The notes: generated by a model not told the origin, from the sequence alone. Positions 1-7,405 are shown, counted from the first letter of the stretch. The stretch: 8,938 nucleotides of DNA from M3007 sp037130425 (GCA_037130425.1 JBAXTB010000243.1:1-8938); one strand, 5' to 3'. Made by a program: numbers and translations.

Positions 1-5
1 ATCGG

Positions 6-37
6 CCCCTTTAGGGGTTTGGGGTCGAACAAGCGAA
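6..37 (+). repeat. Hairpin-headed interspersed repeat, copy 1
   Basis: The copy begins with CCCCT-TT-AGGGG, a 5-bp stem with a 2-base loop. It continues with TTT, a GGGG run, and ends in CAAGCGAA. A second copy with the same order of elements lies at 273-303 in the same orientation, about 267 bases away. The shared hairpin, second G-run and CAAGCGAA tail make a chance match unlikely. It is probably a member of an interspersed intergenic repeat family; function unknown. Confidence 0.5.
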
Positions 38-272
38 GAACAATCATCCGCCTCAACAAAACCAAATTCCTTAAATCTGTGACATTGCCCCTAAAGAGAA
101 TTTGCACACAAGAGGGTGATAATCATCTCTTTATAATACTAAAGGTCTTAGATGGCCTCAAGACTCCATTTATGATGACTAATAATTTTCTAAAACCCCA
201 AAAACTCTTTTTTCATACCCAAGATCAAGTTTTTTGCTTAATGCACAGATTATCAACTACTTGCGATCAACT

Positions 273-303
273 CCCCTTCAGGGGCAGGGGGCGGCCAAGC
301 GAA
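273..303 (+). repeat. Hairpin-headed interspersed repeat, copy 2
   Basis: The copy begins with CCCCT-TC-AGGGG, then CA, a run of five G, CGGC and the CAAGCGAA tail. It matches copy 1 at 6-37 with a one-base length difference between the hairpin and the second G-run and a few substitutions. The loop differs (TC against TT) while the stem is kept. The segment between the copies shows no gene, so they may be two independent insertions or the ends of a small element. Confidence 0.5.
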
Positions 304-408
304 AAGCACAGAATTACCTTCACCGAAAACCAAAAACCTAAATTAGCGCCAACCCAATGACATTATGCTTCACGTAAGCGGAACTAAACATCCACAAAAT
401 TAAAATTT

Positions 409-461
409 CCCCCCTCCGCAAAAAAAACGCCCCCTCCGGGAACTTTTTTTAGCCCAAAAAA
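409..461. repeat. Homopolymer-rich patch with direct CCCCCTCCG repeat
   Basis: Runs of six C (409-414), eight A (420-427), five C (430-434), seven T (444-450) and six A (456-461) follow each other closely. CCCCCTCCG occurs twice in direct orientation, at 410-418 and 430-438. The patch lies about 105 to 157 bases before the start of the secreted protein gene. Such runs are prone to slippage, but nothing in the sequence proves variation. Confidence 0.45.
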
Positions 462-520
462 CCTAACTTAAACGGCGTCAAAACAAGCGGCTAACCAGGC
501 TGTTTTCGATTGCCAATACC

Positions 521-547
521 ACTTTAATCATTTTAATCACTTTAATC
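521..547 (+). repeat. Three tandem 9-bp units (A[C/T]TTTAATC) before the T9SS gene
   Basis: The units are ACTTTAATC, ATTTTAATC and ACTTTAATC, directly adjacent, ending 18 bases before the ATG at 566. The outer units are identical and the middle one differs by one base. They sit where the 5' leader or core promoter of the downstream gene must be. They could be binding sites or a slippage product; the sequence alone does not tell which. Confidence 0.7.
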
Positions 548-565
548 GCGTAAAACAAACACGTC

Positions 566-1669
566 ATGCAAAACAAACATTATGCTTTAATCCTGTTGCT
601 ATTGTTCATGCGCCTTGGATTGCAGGCCCAAACAATGCTTTTTACCGAAAATTTTGACGGCATAACGCAACCGGCCTTGCCAAGCGGCTGGTCGGCTACC
701 TCCTCCGAAATTTTCACCAACACCGACACGCCTTCTTCCGGTTATGTCGGCGCTTCCGGCGGCAACAACCTTGTGTCACGCAATTGCAATCCCAACGGCC
801 AAACCCGCAGTTTTCAAATAGACGGCATTTCTACCTTGGGGCGCGGCGGCATTACCCTAAAATTTGGCCACCGCCGAACGAGCACCTTTACGCCGGCTGT
901 TACCCTTGAATGGAGCAGCGACGGCGCCAGCTGGAACGCGATTACGTACAGCACGCCGGGAACCATCGGCGCCTGGCAGGTATTCACATCAACTACCTTG
1001 CCGGCGGGCATCGAAAACAAATCAAACGTAAGTTTTCGCTGGACCTATACCACAAATGTTGTAAATGTTGCCTGCTTCGATTTTGCCGGCAATTACCGCA
1101 TTGATGACGTGAAAGTGTCGTCCGCACTGGCGTTGCCGGTATCCCTGATCGGCTTCGAGGTGCGTAAAGTAGCCGCAGGGGTGCAGATTTCGTTTTCAAC
1201 GGCTACGGAGCAAAACAATGACTACTTTTCCATTGAGCGCGGCTCGAACGGGATTGATTTTCAGTCCATTGGACAGGTACAAGGCGCAGGAAATGCCGCA
1301 AAAACCAGCATTTATCGTTTTGTCGACGAATCCCCTTTGCCTGGCCATAATTATTATCGCTTAAAGCAGGTTGATTTCGACGGACAGTTTGAATACAGCA
1401 AATTGTTGTCAATAACGCTTGGTAAAACCGGCAATATGAGTCTGTCTCCTTCACCCGCCATAGATCGGTTACATGTAAATTTGGAAACGGCTACAACGAA
1501 CGGCGCCGTCTGGCAAATATTTGACGATTCCGGTCGCCTGCTGCAAAGCGGAAACATGCTGGCAGAAACGGTTGATTTCGCGGTGGATGTGGCAGCGTTG
1601 ACGCCCGGCGTTTATTTCCTGCGCATGTTGGAAGGAGCGACGGTGGAGACGAAACGGTTTTTGAAATAG
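566..1669 (+). CDS. Secreted protein with T9SS type A C-terminal sorting domain
   Basis: This 367-residue protein has a classical signal peptide: a short basic start, a leucine-rich core (residues 8-19) and a likely cut after LQAQ near residue 22. Residues about 24-186 form a beta-rich adhesin-like domain beginning FTENFDG and holding a TLEWSSDGASWNAI strand pair, similar to choice-of-anchor or carbohydrate-binding style domains in gliding Bacteroidota. After an LPVSLIGFEV linker (190-199) comes a fibronectin-like segment (NDYFSIERGSNGIDF, then NYYRLKQVDFDG). The last 75 residues resemble the Por secretion tail: SPSPAIDRLHV, IFDDSGRLLQSG, LTPGVYFLRM and a basic KRFLK end. It is therefore probably exported by Sec, carried across the outer membrane by T9SS, and released or attached to the surface. 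No catalytic motif is visible, so binding or adhesion is only a guess. The ATG has no Shine-Dalgarno sequence, which is usual in this phylum. Confidence 0.9.
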   Translation: MQNKHYALILLLLFMRLGLQAQTMLFTENFDGITQPALPSGWSATSSEIFTNTDTPSSGYVGASGGNNLVSRNCNPNGQTRSFQIDGISTLGRGGITLKFGHRRTSTFTPAVTLEWSSDGASWNAITYSTPGTIGAWQVFTSTTLPAGIENKSNVSFRWTYTTNVVNVACFDFAGNYRIDDVKVSSALALPVSLIGFEVRKVAAGVQISFSTATEQNNDYFSIERGSNGIDFQSIGQVQGAGNAAKTSIYRFVDESPLPGHNYYRLKQVDFDGQFEYSKLLSITLGKTGNMSLSPSPAIDRLHVNLETATTNGAVWQIFDDSGRLLQSGNMLAETVDFAVDVAALTPGVYFLRMLEGATVETKRFLK

Positions 1670-1684
1670 GGGTTACAAAACCCT
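1669..1684 (+). terminator. Weak hairpin at the end of the T9SS gene
   Basis: GGGTT (1670-1674) pairs with AACCC (1679-1683) around ACAA, with a possible G-T pair outside. It begins at the last base of the stop codon. No T-run follows, so it would not work as a textbook intrinsic terminator. The rest of the 119-bp gap to the convergent cyclase gene shows no better candidate. Confidence 0.2.
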
Positions 1685-1788
1685 GAAATCAACGACGCCG
1701 CCATTATCACTGCTTTGGTAAAGATGTGTTAAAGCTGATCTGTTGCTATGTTTATCGTGGGATCCTCATAAAGCAAAAGTGCAAAATT

Positions 1789-4143
1789 CTAAACTTCTTT
1801 GTGCTCCACAAAATACATCTCCACCGCGCCTTTGTTATGTACGTCTTTGATGCCCCGGTATACAAGTTTGAAGTGTTTTCGCACAATTTCGGCGGTATGG
1901 CCTGAAATATTGACTTTGCCGTTTTCGCCGTTTTCCTCCAGCCGGGCGGCTAAATTGACGGCATCGCCCCAAATATCGTAGGCGAATTTGTTTTTACCGA
2001 TCACGCCAGCCACCACAGGCCCCGTGTGTACCCCGATCCGCATTTCGCGGAACATGGCGCGCGGATTGGTTTGGTTGCGGTTTTCTAACCAGGCCGCCAT
2101 TTCGAGGGCGGCTTCCACGGCGTTTACCGGGTGGGTATCGTTTGGAACCGGAATGCCGCCGGCGCACATGAAGGCGTCGCCGATGGTTTTGATTTTTTCG
2201 AGGCCGTGTTTTTCACAAATTTCATCAAAAGCCAGGAAACATTCGTCCAATTCGTCGATAACTTCCTTTGGCGTCATGGTGGCCGATAAACGGGTGAAGT
2301 TGACAAAATCAGTGAACAGCACGGTAACGGAATCGTAGTATTGCGGAGCGGCGTGGCCTTTGGTTTTCAGTTCCTGGGCGATTTCCTCGGGCAGCACGTT
2401 GAGCAAAAGACGGTCGCTTTTGTGGCGTTCTTCGGCAATTTCCTTGTTTTGGGCCTGAATTTGATGGTTTTGCGTATTCAGGCGTTTGTTGGTGCGGCGC
2501 GCAAACAGCCAGCCCGCGCCCAGCAGCCCCAGGATGACCAGCAGCAGGGAGACTAATCCGTACACAAAACTCCGAAAGGTTTCCTGCTGACCGAGTTTCA
2601 GTTTGGCAATGTCATTGTCGCGTTGCAAAATGGCCCGGTCCTGCGCGCCCTTGAGGCTGTCGGCTTGGTGCCGGGTACGGTCTATTTCTTCTTGCCGCTT
2701 GAGGTCAAAAATGACACGACTTTGTTTTTCCGCGTCAAATTGTTGGGCCGCCAGCCGAAGTGCCTGTCGCGCTTGTAAGGCTTGGAGGGTAAGTTCGCGT
2801 TGTTTCACATCGTCTACCTCTTTTTCTTTTTGCAGCAGTAGTAGTTTGTCTTCTTTCTGGCGGGTTTCGAGTTCTAAGTTTTTATTCAACAAAGACAAGC
2901 GCTCACGTTCAAAGCGTTCCTGCGACAGTTCCAGATCCCGGAAATTTTGACGCGCAATGAGGTATTTAATTTGTCCTTCCGCTTCGGCCAGCAAAGTGCG
3001 CTGCTGGTTTAGGGCCTGTTCTTTTTCGTTTTCTGCTTGCCGGTTCGCGTTTTCGAGGGTCAGGTATTTTTTATAAAAATCGTAGGCTTTTTCAAAATCA
3101 TAGAGTTCATGGTACAAGTCGGCCGCAGTGCTGTAAGCGTCCGCCAGCACGATATTCTGCTTGGTTTCTTCGGCGTATTGAATGGCTAAGTTGTTGTGCG
3201 ACAGTGCGTTGTAATAATCGTTGGCGCTAAAATAAACCCGTGCGATCAAATGCTCCAGGTTGGCCAGCGCATTGTGATCCTTCCGGTCTGCCAAAATGGC
3301 CTGCGCTTTGAGCAGGTATTCCAGACCGCGTTTGGTATCGCCGGTGTTGTGCAGGGCAATGCCCATGTTTGCGTACAAAACCTCCGGATAGTTGCAGGGA
3401 ATGTACACGCACTGGAGTTCGGCTTTTTGGAAATAAACAAGCGCTTCCGCGTTTCGACCCTGGGCGGCAAACTGTCGGCCCAAGTTATTATATAAAATTG
3501 AACGCTCCTGGGTGTTCCCGTATCGCTCAATCAAAGCCTCGATCGGGAGGTAGTAATAAAGGCTTTTGCCCGCATTTTTTTGCTGATCGTAAGCGCCCGC
3601 TAATTTTTGATAAATACGCACCAGCGGAAACGGATCGTCGCTTTCTTTATACTTGACAATCAGTTTTTTATAATAAATTTCTGCGCTGTCGGCCAACATG
3701 TCCTGCAAATAAGCATCGGCTAATTTTTCCGTAGCGCCATTGTCTTCTCCCTTCAATTTAAGAATTGCGGCGTAATAGCGCCGGGCGCCGGAGTACAATT
3801 TTTCCTGCATAAACAGGTCGCCCAATGCGGTGTAAATGCCTAATAAAGTTGTTTTGTCGGCCGATGATTGCGCTTTGGCTTCCGCCTCGAGGTAGTGCTG
3901 CAGGGCTTCTTCAATTTTGCCCAAATGCACATCGTGTTCGCCTAAAATCATGCAAGCCCGAATGATTCCGCCGTCATAATGCAGGCTGCGGGCTATACTG
4001 AGGCTTTGCTCGGCCAGTACATGGCTCTCCGTATCGCTGCCCGATTGCTTCGCCTTGTCGAGCATTATATCAACTTCCCCTGTGGAACGTTCAATTTCCT
4101 CCGGGCTTTGGCCGCGCGCCGACCAAACGAATAAGTTGAGCAA
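1789..4143 (-). CDS. Membrane-bound class III adenylate cyclase with N-terminal TPR region
   Basis: The 784 residues divide into an N-terminal membrane-targeting segment, about eight TPR-like helix pairs (roughly 60-365), a long charged coiled coil (about 365-520), one transmembrane helix (about 526-547), a short cytoplasmic coiled coil with the LLLNVLPEEIAQELK linker helix (578-592), and a class III nucleotide cyclase domain (about 600-784). In the catalytic domain I see the metal-binding aspartates in FTDF (D612) and IGDAF (D656), the adenine-selecting pair K652 (KIKTIGD) and D723 (YDIWGD), and the transition-state residues N730 and R734 (VNLAAR). This set predicts ATP as substrate and cAMP as product, not cGMP. 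The membrane helix places the TPRs and coiled coil in the periplasm and the cyclase in the cytoplasm, which suggests a sensor. The listed start is a TTG that gives a poor, truncated signal peptide; the true start is probably upstream (see 4144-4176). It lies 106 bp after the GH92 gene on the same strand, so co-transcription is possible but unproven. Confidence 0.92.
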   Translation of the reverse strand: MLNLFVWSARGQSPEEIERSTGEVDIMLDKAKQSGSDTESHVLAEQSLSIARSLHYDGGIIRACMILGEHDVHLGKIEEALQHYLEAEAKAQSSADKTTLLGIYTALGDLFMQEKLYSGARRYYAAILKLKGEDNGATEKLADAYLQDMLADSAEIYYKKLIVKYKESDDPFPLVRIYQKLAGAYDQQKNAGKSLYYYLPIEALIERYGNTQERSILYNNLGRQFAAQGRNAEALVYFQKAELQCVYIPCNYPEVLYANMGIALHNTGDTKRGLEYLLKAQAILADRKDHNALANLEHLIARVYFSANDYYNALSHNNLAIQYAEETKQNIVLADAYSTAADLYHELYDFEKAYDFYKKYLTLENANRQAENEKEQALNQQRTLLAEAEGQIKYLIARQNFRDLELSQERFERERLSLLNKNLELETRQKEDKLLLLQKEKEVDDVKQRELTLQALQARQALRLAAQQFDAEKQSRVIFDLKRQEEIDRTRHQADSLKGAQDRAILQRDNDIAKLKLGQQETFRSFVYGLVSLLLVILGLLGAGWLFARRTNKRLNTQNHQIQAQNKEIAEERHKSDRLLLNVLPEEIAQELKTKGHAAPQYYDSVTVLFTDFVNFTRLSATMTPKEVIDELDECFLAFDEICEKHGLEKIKTIGDAFMCAGGIPVPNDTHPVNAVEAALEMAAWLENRNQTNPRAMFREMRIGVHTGPVVAGVIGKNKFAYDIWGDAVNLAARLEENGENGKVNISGHTAEIVRKHFKLVYRGIKDVHNKGAVEMYFVEHKEV

Positions 4144-4176
4144 TATGAAGAATATGGTTCTGATAAGTGGTTGTTT
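4144..4176 (-). other. In-frame signal-peptide extension of the cyclase without a standard start codon
   Basis: Reading upstream from the TTG at 4143, the frame stays open for eleven more codons to a TAA at 4177-4179. They encode KQPLIRTIFFI, which joins LLNLFVWSARGQ to give a complete signal peptide: basic n-region, hydrophobic core, small residue before the likely cut. None of these codons is ATG, GTG or TTG. Non-standard candidates are ATC at 4162-4164, giving an RTIFFILL start, and two ATA codons. The other possibilities are use of TTG with a minimal leader, or a sequence error or mutation that removed an ATG. Confidence 0.55.
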
Positions 4177-4230
4177 TTAAAGTTGGAAAGTCAAACCCTT
4201 CTTTGACAAAGTTCCGAAAAAAATGACCAA

Positions 4231-4243
4231 TCATGCGCAATAT
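4231..4243. repeat. 13-bp inverted repeat just after the GH92 stop codon
   Basis: TCATGCGCAATAT on the + strand is the exact inverse of ATATTGCGCATGA at 7164-7176, which covers the GH92 start codon. This copy lies six bases beyond the GH92 stop codon, in its 3' untranslated region. In the mRNA the two ends of the gene could pair over 13 bases. Confidence 0.6.
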
Positions 4244-4249
4244 TATGCC

Positions 4250-7174
4250 TTACTCCACCATCACCTCGTCCGCAAACAACCAACACCGATTGCCCGCGCC
4301 CTTATGTCCCGCCGGACAATTGCCCAGCGACACGCCCACGACACGTATATAACGCGCCTGCACGCCAGAAAGCGATAACGCAAAATCCTTTTGAATCGTG
4401 CCTTTTTCCGTTGGCAATACGTCGTTTTGCACTGTTCCGGCAGGTTTGAAGGTTTTTCCATCATCAGAAACCTCAAATTCCACGCGGGCGGGCAGGAAAA
4501 TCCACGAATTTTCGTCTTGTAAAAAACCGGCGGTTAAACGCGTGACCGATTTGCTTTTACCTAAATCCAATATTACATCCAGGTTTACACCCTCATAGCC
4601 TTGCCAGCCGCCGGATCGAAAATCGGCGCCGCCGCGCAGCATATCCACCAGGCCGTCTTCGCCGCGGGCCGTGTATTGGTTGTCATAGCGGGTGTTGTAT
4701 CGTAAAACGTGTACATTGGCTTGCATTTTGGTAAATTCGGCGCTCATCACGGCGCTTTTACTGTTTTTGCCTTGCGCATAAAACAATAGTTTCGCAGAGT
4801 TGTCAAGTTTAAACGGTTTAGTATAACGCATTGATTTTGAAGTCGGTTCCGCGCCGTCGAGCGTGTAGAACAGATCGGCTTTGGCGTCGGCGCAACCCAA
4901 GGCTACCATTTGATTTTCCCGGAATACGCGCGCGCCTGTGAGGACAAAAGGCGCCGGTACAATTGCTTGATCGACGATGCCGGAAACCGGGCAATCGGCG
5001 TCTTTTGCGCCCCAATCAGAAGCCTTATCGCCCATATCAAGTTGCAATTCGCCGCCGCCGCTTAAGTCCGTGTGCGAGAACCAACTGCGGCTCATGGGTT
5101 TGCCGTTCCAGCGCGCTTTTTGGATGTAGCAGCGTTGGGTGGAAGCGTCGGGCGCCAAAAGCGTAAAGTTTGTGCCGTTTTCCTGGTGAACCACCACTTT
5201 TTCAAACATCGGCGTACCTATTGCATACACGCCGGTGCCGGGAACCACCGGGTAAAAACCCATGGCCGAAAATACCAGCCAGGCCGACATTTGGCCGCAG
5301 TCTTCATTGCCGCTTAGGCCGTCGGGGCGGTCGCTGTACATAAGATCCATGATTTGGCGGACGCGTTGCTGGGTTTTCCAGGGCTGACCGGCGTAATTGT
5401 ACAGGTAAGCAATATGGTGGCTGGGCTCGTTGCCGTGGGCGTATTGGCCGATGAGGCCCGTGATGTCGGCCTGGTCGCGGCCCGTGGTTTTGGGGTGCGC
5501 CGTGAACAGGCTGTCGAGTTGCGTGGCAAAACCGGCCTTTCCGCCCGACATGCGCATCATGCCGTCAATGTCTTGCGGCGCAGCGAAACGGTATTGCCAG
5601 GCGTTGGCCTCCGTGTAATTAAAATTGACCTCAAAGGGATCGAAGGGCTGGTGCCAAGAGTTGTTGTTTTTGCCCCGAAAAAAACCCGTGCTTGGATCAA
5701 ATACGTTTTTGTACGACTGCGCGCGGCGGATAAACCGGTCGTAAACATCGGTTTTACCCATTGCCTTGGCCATTTGAGCGATACACCAGTCGTCGAAGGC
5801 ATATTCCAGCGTTTTGGACACCGATTCGGGTTCTTTGTCCGAAGGAATATAACCCAATTGGCGGTACCAGGGCAGGCCGTAACGGTCGGAATCGGCGCTT
5901 TTTATCATGGCTTGCAAGGCTTCCTCCGCGTCGTAGTTGCGAATGCCCTTCATATACGCGTCGGTGATGACCGGGATGGCGTGGTTGCCGATCATGCAAT
6001 CGGTTTCGTTGCCAGAAAGTTCCCAAACGGGCAACAGGCCGCCTTCTTCATATTGTCGCAGAAACGTTTGGATAAAATCGTTCACGCGGCGCGGTTCCAG
6101 GATGGTGTACAGCGGGTTACAGGCGCGGTAAGTATCCCAAAGCGAAAACACCGTGTACACATCGTGCGCGCGGGTGCGGTGTACTTGTCCGTCGCGGCCC
6201 CGGTATTGGCCGTCAAGGTCGCTCCAGGTATTGGGCACCACCATCGTGTGGTAAAGCGCGGTGTAAAACGCCGTTTTTTGCGCGTCTGTGCCGCCTTCTA
6301 CTTCTATTTTAGACAGTTGTTTTTGCCAGCTGGCCTGGGTTTCGGTTTTTACTTTGTCAAAATCAAAATGATCGCACTCGCCTTCCAAATTGCGGCGGGC
6401 CGCGTCGATGCTGGTGCCGGAAAGCCCGACCGTCACCACAAGCGGGTTGCCGTACTGGTAAAAATCGAGCAGGCCGATGATGGATGTGCTGTTTGCCTTG
6501 CGGTCGGATACGTGCGGCGATTTGGCCATGTCCAACATGCGGGCATTAAAAAAGGGCTGGGAAAAACGCGCCACAAAGTACACGTGCTGCTCTTTTGCCC
6601 AGGCGCGCGACACACGATGGCCCACAATTTCGTGGTCGTTGATGACCTCGATGGATGATTCCAGCACCTCGTCGCGGTGGCGCAGGTCGATCATCAGGTG
6701 CGCCTGTTCGCGGTTGAGCGGGAAGGTGTAGCGGTGTACGCCGACGCGGGTGGTGGCCGTTAATTCGGCTTTAATACGGTCTTTTTCAAGGAAAACCGAG
6801 TAATAACCGGCCTGCGCGATTTCATTTTTCTTTTTAAAACCCGATGCGTTGTCGCGGGTTTCCAAATAAGGTTTGCCGGTGTAGGGCATAAACAGGATGT
6901 CGCAATAATCGGGAACGCCTGTGCCGCTCAGGTGGGTGTGGCTGAAACCGTAAATGAGGGAATCGGAATAATGGTAGCCAGAGCAAGCATCCCAGTCCAT
7001 CATGGACGGCCGGGTATCGGGGCTGAGTTGCACCATGCCGAAGGGGGCGGTGGCGCCTGGGTAGGTGTGTCCGTGGGCGTCGGTGCCGATAAACGGGTTG
7101 ACGTAAGACAGGGGCGTTTGGGCGCTTAAAGCCGTTGAAAGCAGCAGGGCAAAGGAGAGCAGGATATTGCGCAT
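4250..7174 (-). CDS. Secreted GH92 family alpha-mannosidase with C-terminal discoidin-like domain
   Basis: The 974-residue protein begins with a signal peptide (MRNILLSFALLLSTALSAQ, cut near residue 19). The family signature follows at once: YVNPFIGT, HGHTYPGATAPFGMVQLSPDT (residues about 35-54) and GFSHTHLSGTG in the N-terminal beta-sandwich (about 22-265). The catalytic helical barrel (about 280-660) contains ELSGNETDCMIGNHA (385-399), which carries the expected acid glutamate region, and PDGLSGNEDCGQMSAW (617-632), the acidic loop linked to the base and calcium site. GH92 enzymes are calcium-dependent exo-acting alpha-mannosidases that invert configuration and trim N-glycan or yeast-type mannan; which linkage is cut cannot be read here. 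Residues about 740-812 resemble a chitobiase-type beta-sandwich (LFYTLDGAEPTS), and about 818-974 an F5/8 type C (discoidin) domain that may bind glycans. There is no lipobox cysteine after the signal, so it is probably periplasmic or released. No SusC/SusD genes adjoin it. The ATG start is supported by the signal peptide. Confidence 0.94.
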   Translation of the reverse strand: MRNILLSFALLLSTALSAQTPLSYVNPFIGTDAHGHTYPGATAPFGMVQLSPDTRPSMMDWDACSGYHYSDSLIYGFSHTHLSGTGVPDYCDILFMPYTGKPYLETRDNASGFKKKNEIAQAGYYSVFLEKDRIKAELTATTRVGVHRYTFPLNREQAHLMIDLRHRDEVLESSIEVINDHEIVGHRVSRAWAKEQHVYFVARFSQPFFNARMLDMAKSPHVSDRKANSTSIIGLLDFYQYGNPLVVTVGLSGTSIDAARRNLEGECDHFDFDKVKTETQASWQKQLSKIEVEGGTDAQKTAFYTALYHTMVVPNTWSDLDGQYRGRDGQVHRTRAHDVYTVFSLWDTYRACNPLYTILEPRRVNDFIQTFLRQYEEGGLLPVWELSGNETDCMIGNHAIPVITDAYMKGIRNYDAEEALQAMIKSADSDRYGLPWYRQLGYIPSDKEPESVSKTLEYAFDDWCIAQMAKAMGKTDVYDRFIRRAQSYKNVFDPSTGFFRGKNNNSWHQPFDPFEVNFNYTEANAWQYRFAAPQDIDGMMRMSGGKAGFATQLDSLFTAHPKTTGRDQADITGLIGQYAHGNEPSHHIAYLYNYAGQPWKTQQRVRQIMDLMYSDRPDGLSGNEDCGQMSAWLVFSAMGFYPVVPGTGVYAIGTPMFEKVVVHQENGTNFTLLAPDASTQRCYIQKARWNGKPMSRSWFSHTDLSGGGELQLDMGDKASDWGAKDADCPVSGIVDQAIVPAPFVLTGARVFRENQMVALGCADAKADLFYTLDGAEPTSKSMRYTKPFKLDNSAKLLFYAQGKNSKSAVMSAEFTKMQANVHVLRYNTRYDNQYTARGEDGLVDMLRGGADFRSGGWQGYEGVNLDVILDLGKSKSVTRLTAGFLQDENSWIFLPARVEFEVSDDGKTFKPAGTVQNDVLPTEKGTIQKDFALSLSGVQARYIRVVGVSLGNCPAGHKGAGNRCWLFADEVMVE

Positions 7175-7176
7175 GA
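7164..7176. repeat. 13-bp inverted repeat over the GH92 start codon
   Basis: ATATTGCGCATGA on the + strand includes the complement of the GH92 ATG (7172-7174). It is the exact inverse of 4231-4243 behind the stop codon. Pairing in the mRNA would bury the start codon. Confidence 0.6.
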
Positions 7177-7194
7177 TGACCAGGTTTAGATGGC

Positions 7195-7202
7195 CAAAGG
7201 TA
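7195..7202 (-). promoter_or_regulatory. Candidate -7 element for the GH92 gene
   Basis: On the - strand this reads TACCTTTG, an exact fit to the Bacteroidota -7 consensus TAnnTTTG, 20 bases before the ATG. A matching -33 TTG or TTTG at the usual distance is not clear, so support is partial. Transcription from here would give a leader of only about a dozen bases. Confidence 0.35.
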
Positions 7203-7253
7203 TACCAAGATTATTTGGATTTGAAGATTTTCAGGATGGATTGAATTGGATGC

Positions 7254-7284
7254 CGTTTGCGAAACTTTTTCAGTTTCGTAAACG
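7254..7284. repeat. 13-bp hairpin upstream of GH92, motif CGTTTRCGAAACT
   Basis: CGTTTGCGAAACT (7254-7266) faces AGTTTCGTAAACG (7272-7284) around the loop TTTTC. All 13 positions pair if one G-T pair is allowed. It lies 80 bases before the GH92 start and upstream of the candidate -7 element. The motif recurs at 7393-7405 and in part at 7543-7554, so it may be a regulator binding site or a repeat family. Confidence 0.6.
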
Positions 7285-7392
7285 TACGGCAGGCTCAATC
7301 TTCCAGCGAAAAAACGTTTGAGATGCTCTTAATATAGGGATTGAGTCCTTAATGCAAGCGGTTTGTTTGCCGTCTTTAAATGTTAATACGTC

Positions 7393-7405
7393 CGTTTACG
7401 AAACT
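7393..7405. repeat. Further copy of CGTTTACGAAACT
   Basis: This is an exact inverse of the right arm (7272-7284) of the hairpin upstream of GH92 and differs from the left arm by one base. It stands alone, without its own paired arm close by. Confidence 0.55.

Larger units (their letters stand above)
1..565. other. Intergenic region upstream of the T9SS cargo gene, no gene supported
   Basis: This stretch is AT-rich with scattered C and G runs. The longest open frame (19-360, + strand) begins with TTG, has no recognisable domain, runs straight through both copies of a hairpin repeat and has a residue composition unlike a folded protein, so I do not call it. The stretch contains the two CCCCTTYAGGGG repeats, a homopolymer-rich patch near 409-461 and a 9-bp triple repeat just before the next gene, each listed separately. 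The promoter of the gene at 566 must lie here, but I see no clear TAnnTTTG -7 element in the last 90 bases. Confidence 0.6.

Noticed and set aside
19..360. 113-codon + strand frame near the left edge
   Set aside because: It starts with TTG, runs through two copies of an intergenic repeat and has no recognisable domain.
503..512. TTTTCGATTG, shared with the palindrome at 8885-8894
   Set aside because: A single 10-base AT-rich match without the second half site is not enough to propose a common regulator.
4218..4234. Possible terminator behind GH92 on the - strand (ATGA-TTGG-TCAT followed by a T-run)
   Set aside because: The stem is only four base pairs and AT-rich; too weak to call despite the T-run.
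5354..6658. 434-codon open frame on the + strand, antisense to GH92
   Set aside because: It lies wholly within a strongly supported GH92 gene, shows no recognisable domain, and is rich in V, G, R and A as expected from mirrored third codon positions of a moderately GC-rich gene.
6834..7298. 154-codon - strand frame overlapping the GH92 start
   Set aside because: It is out of frame with GH92 over most of its length, ends inside that gene, and is low in complexity with many P, R and H.
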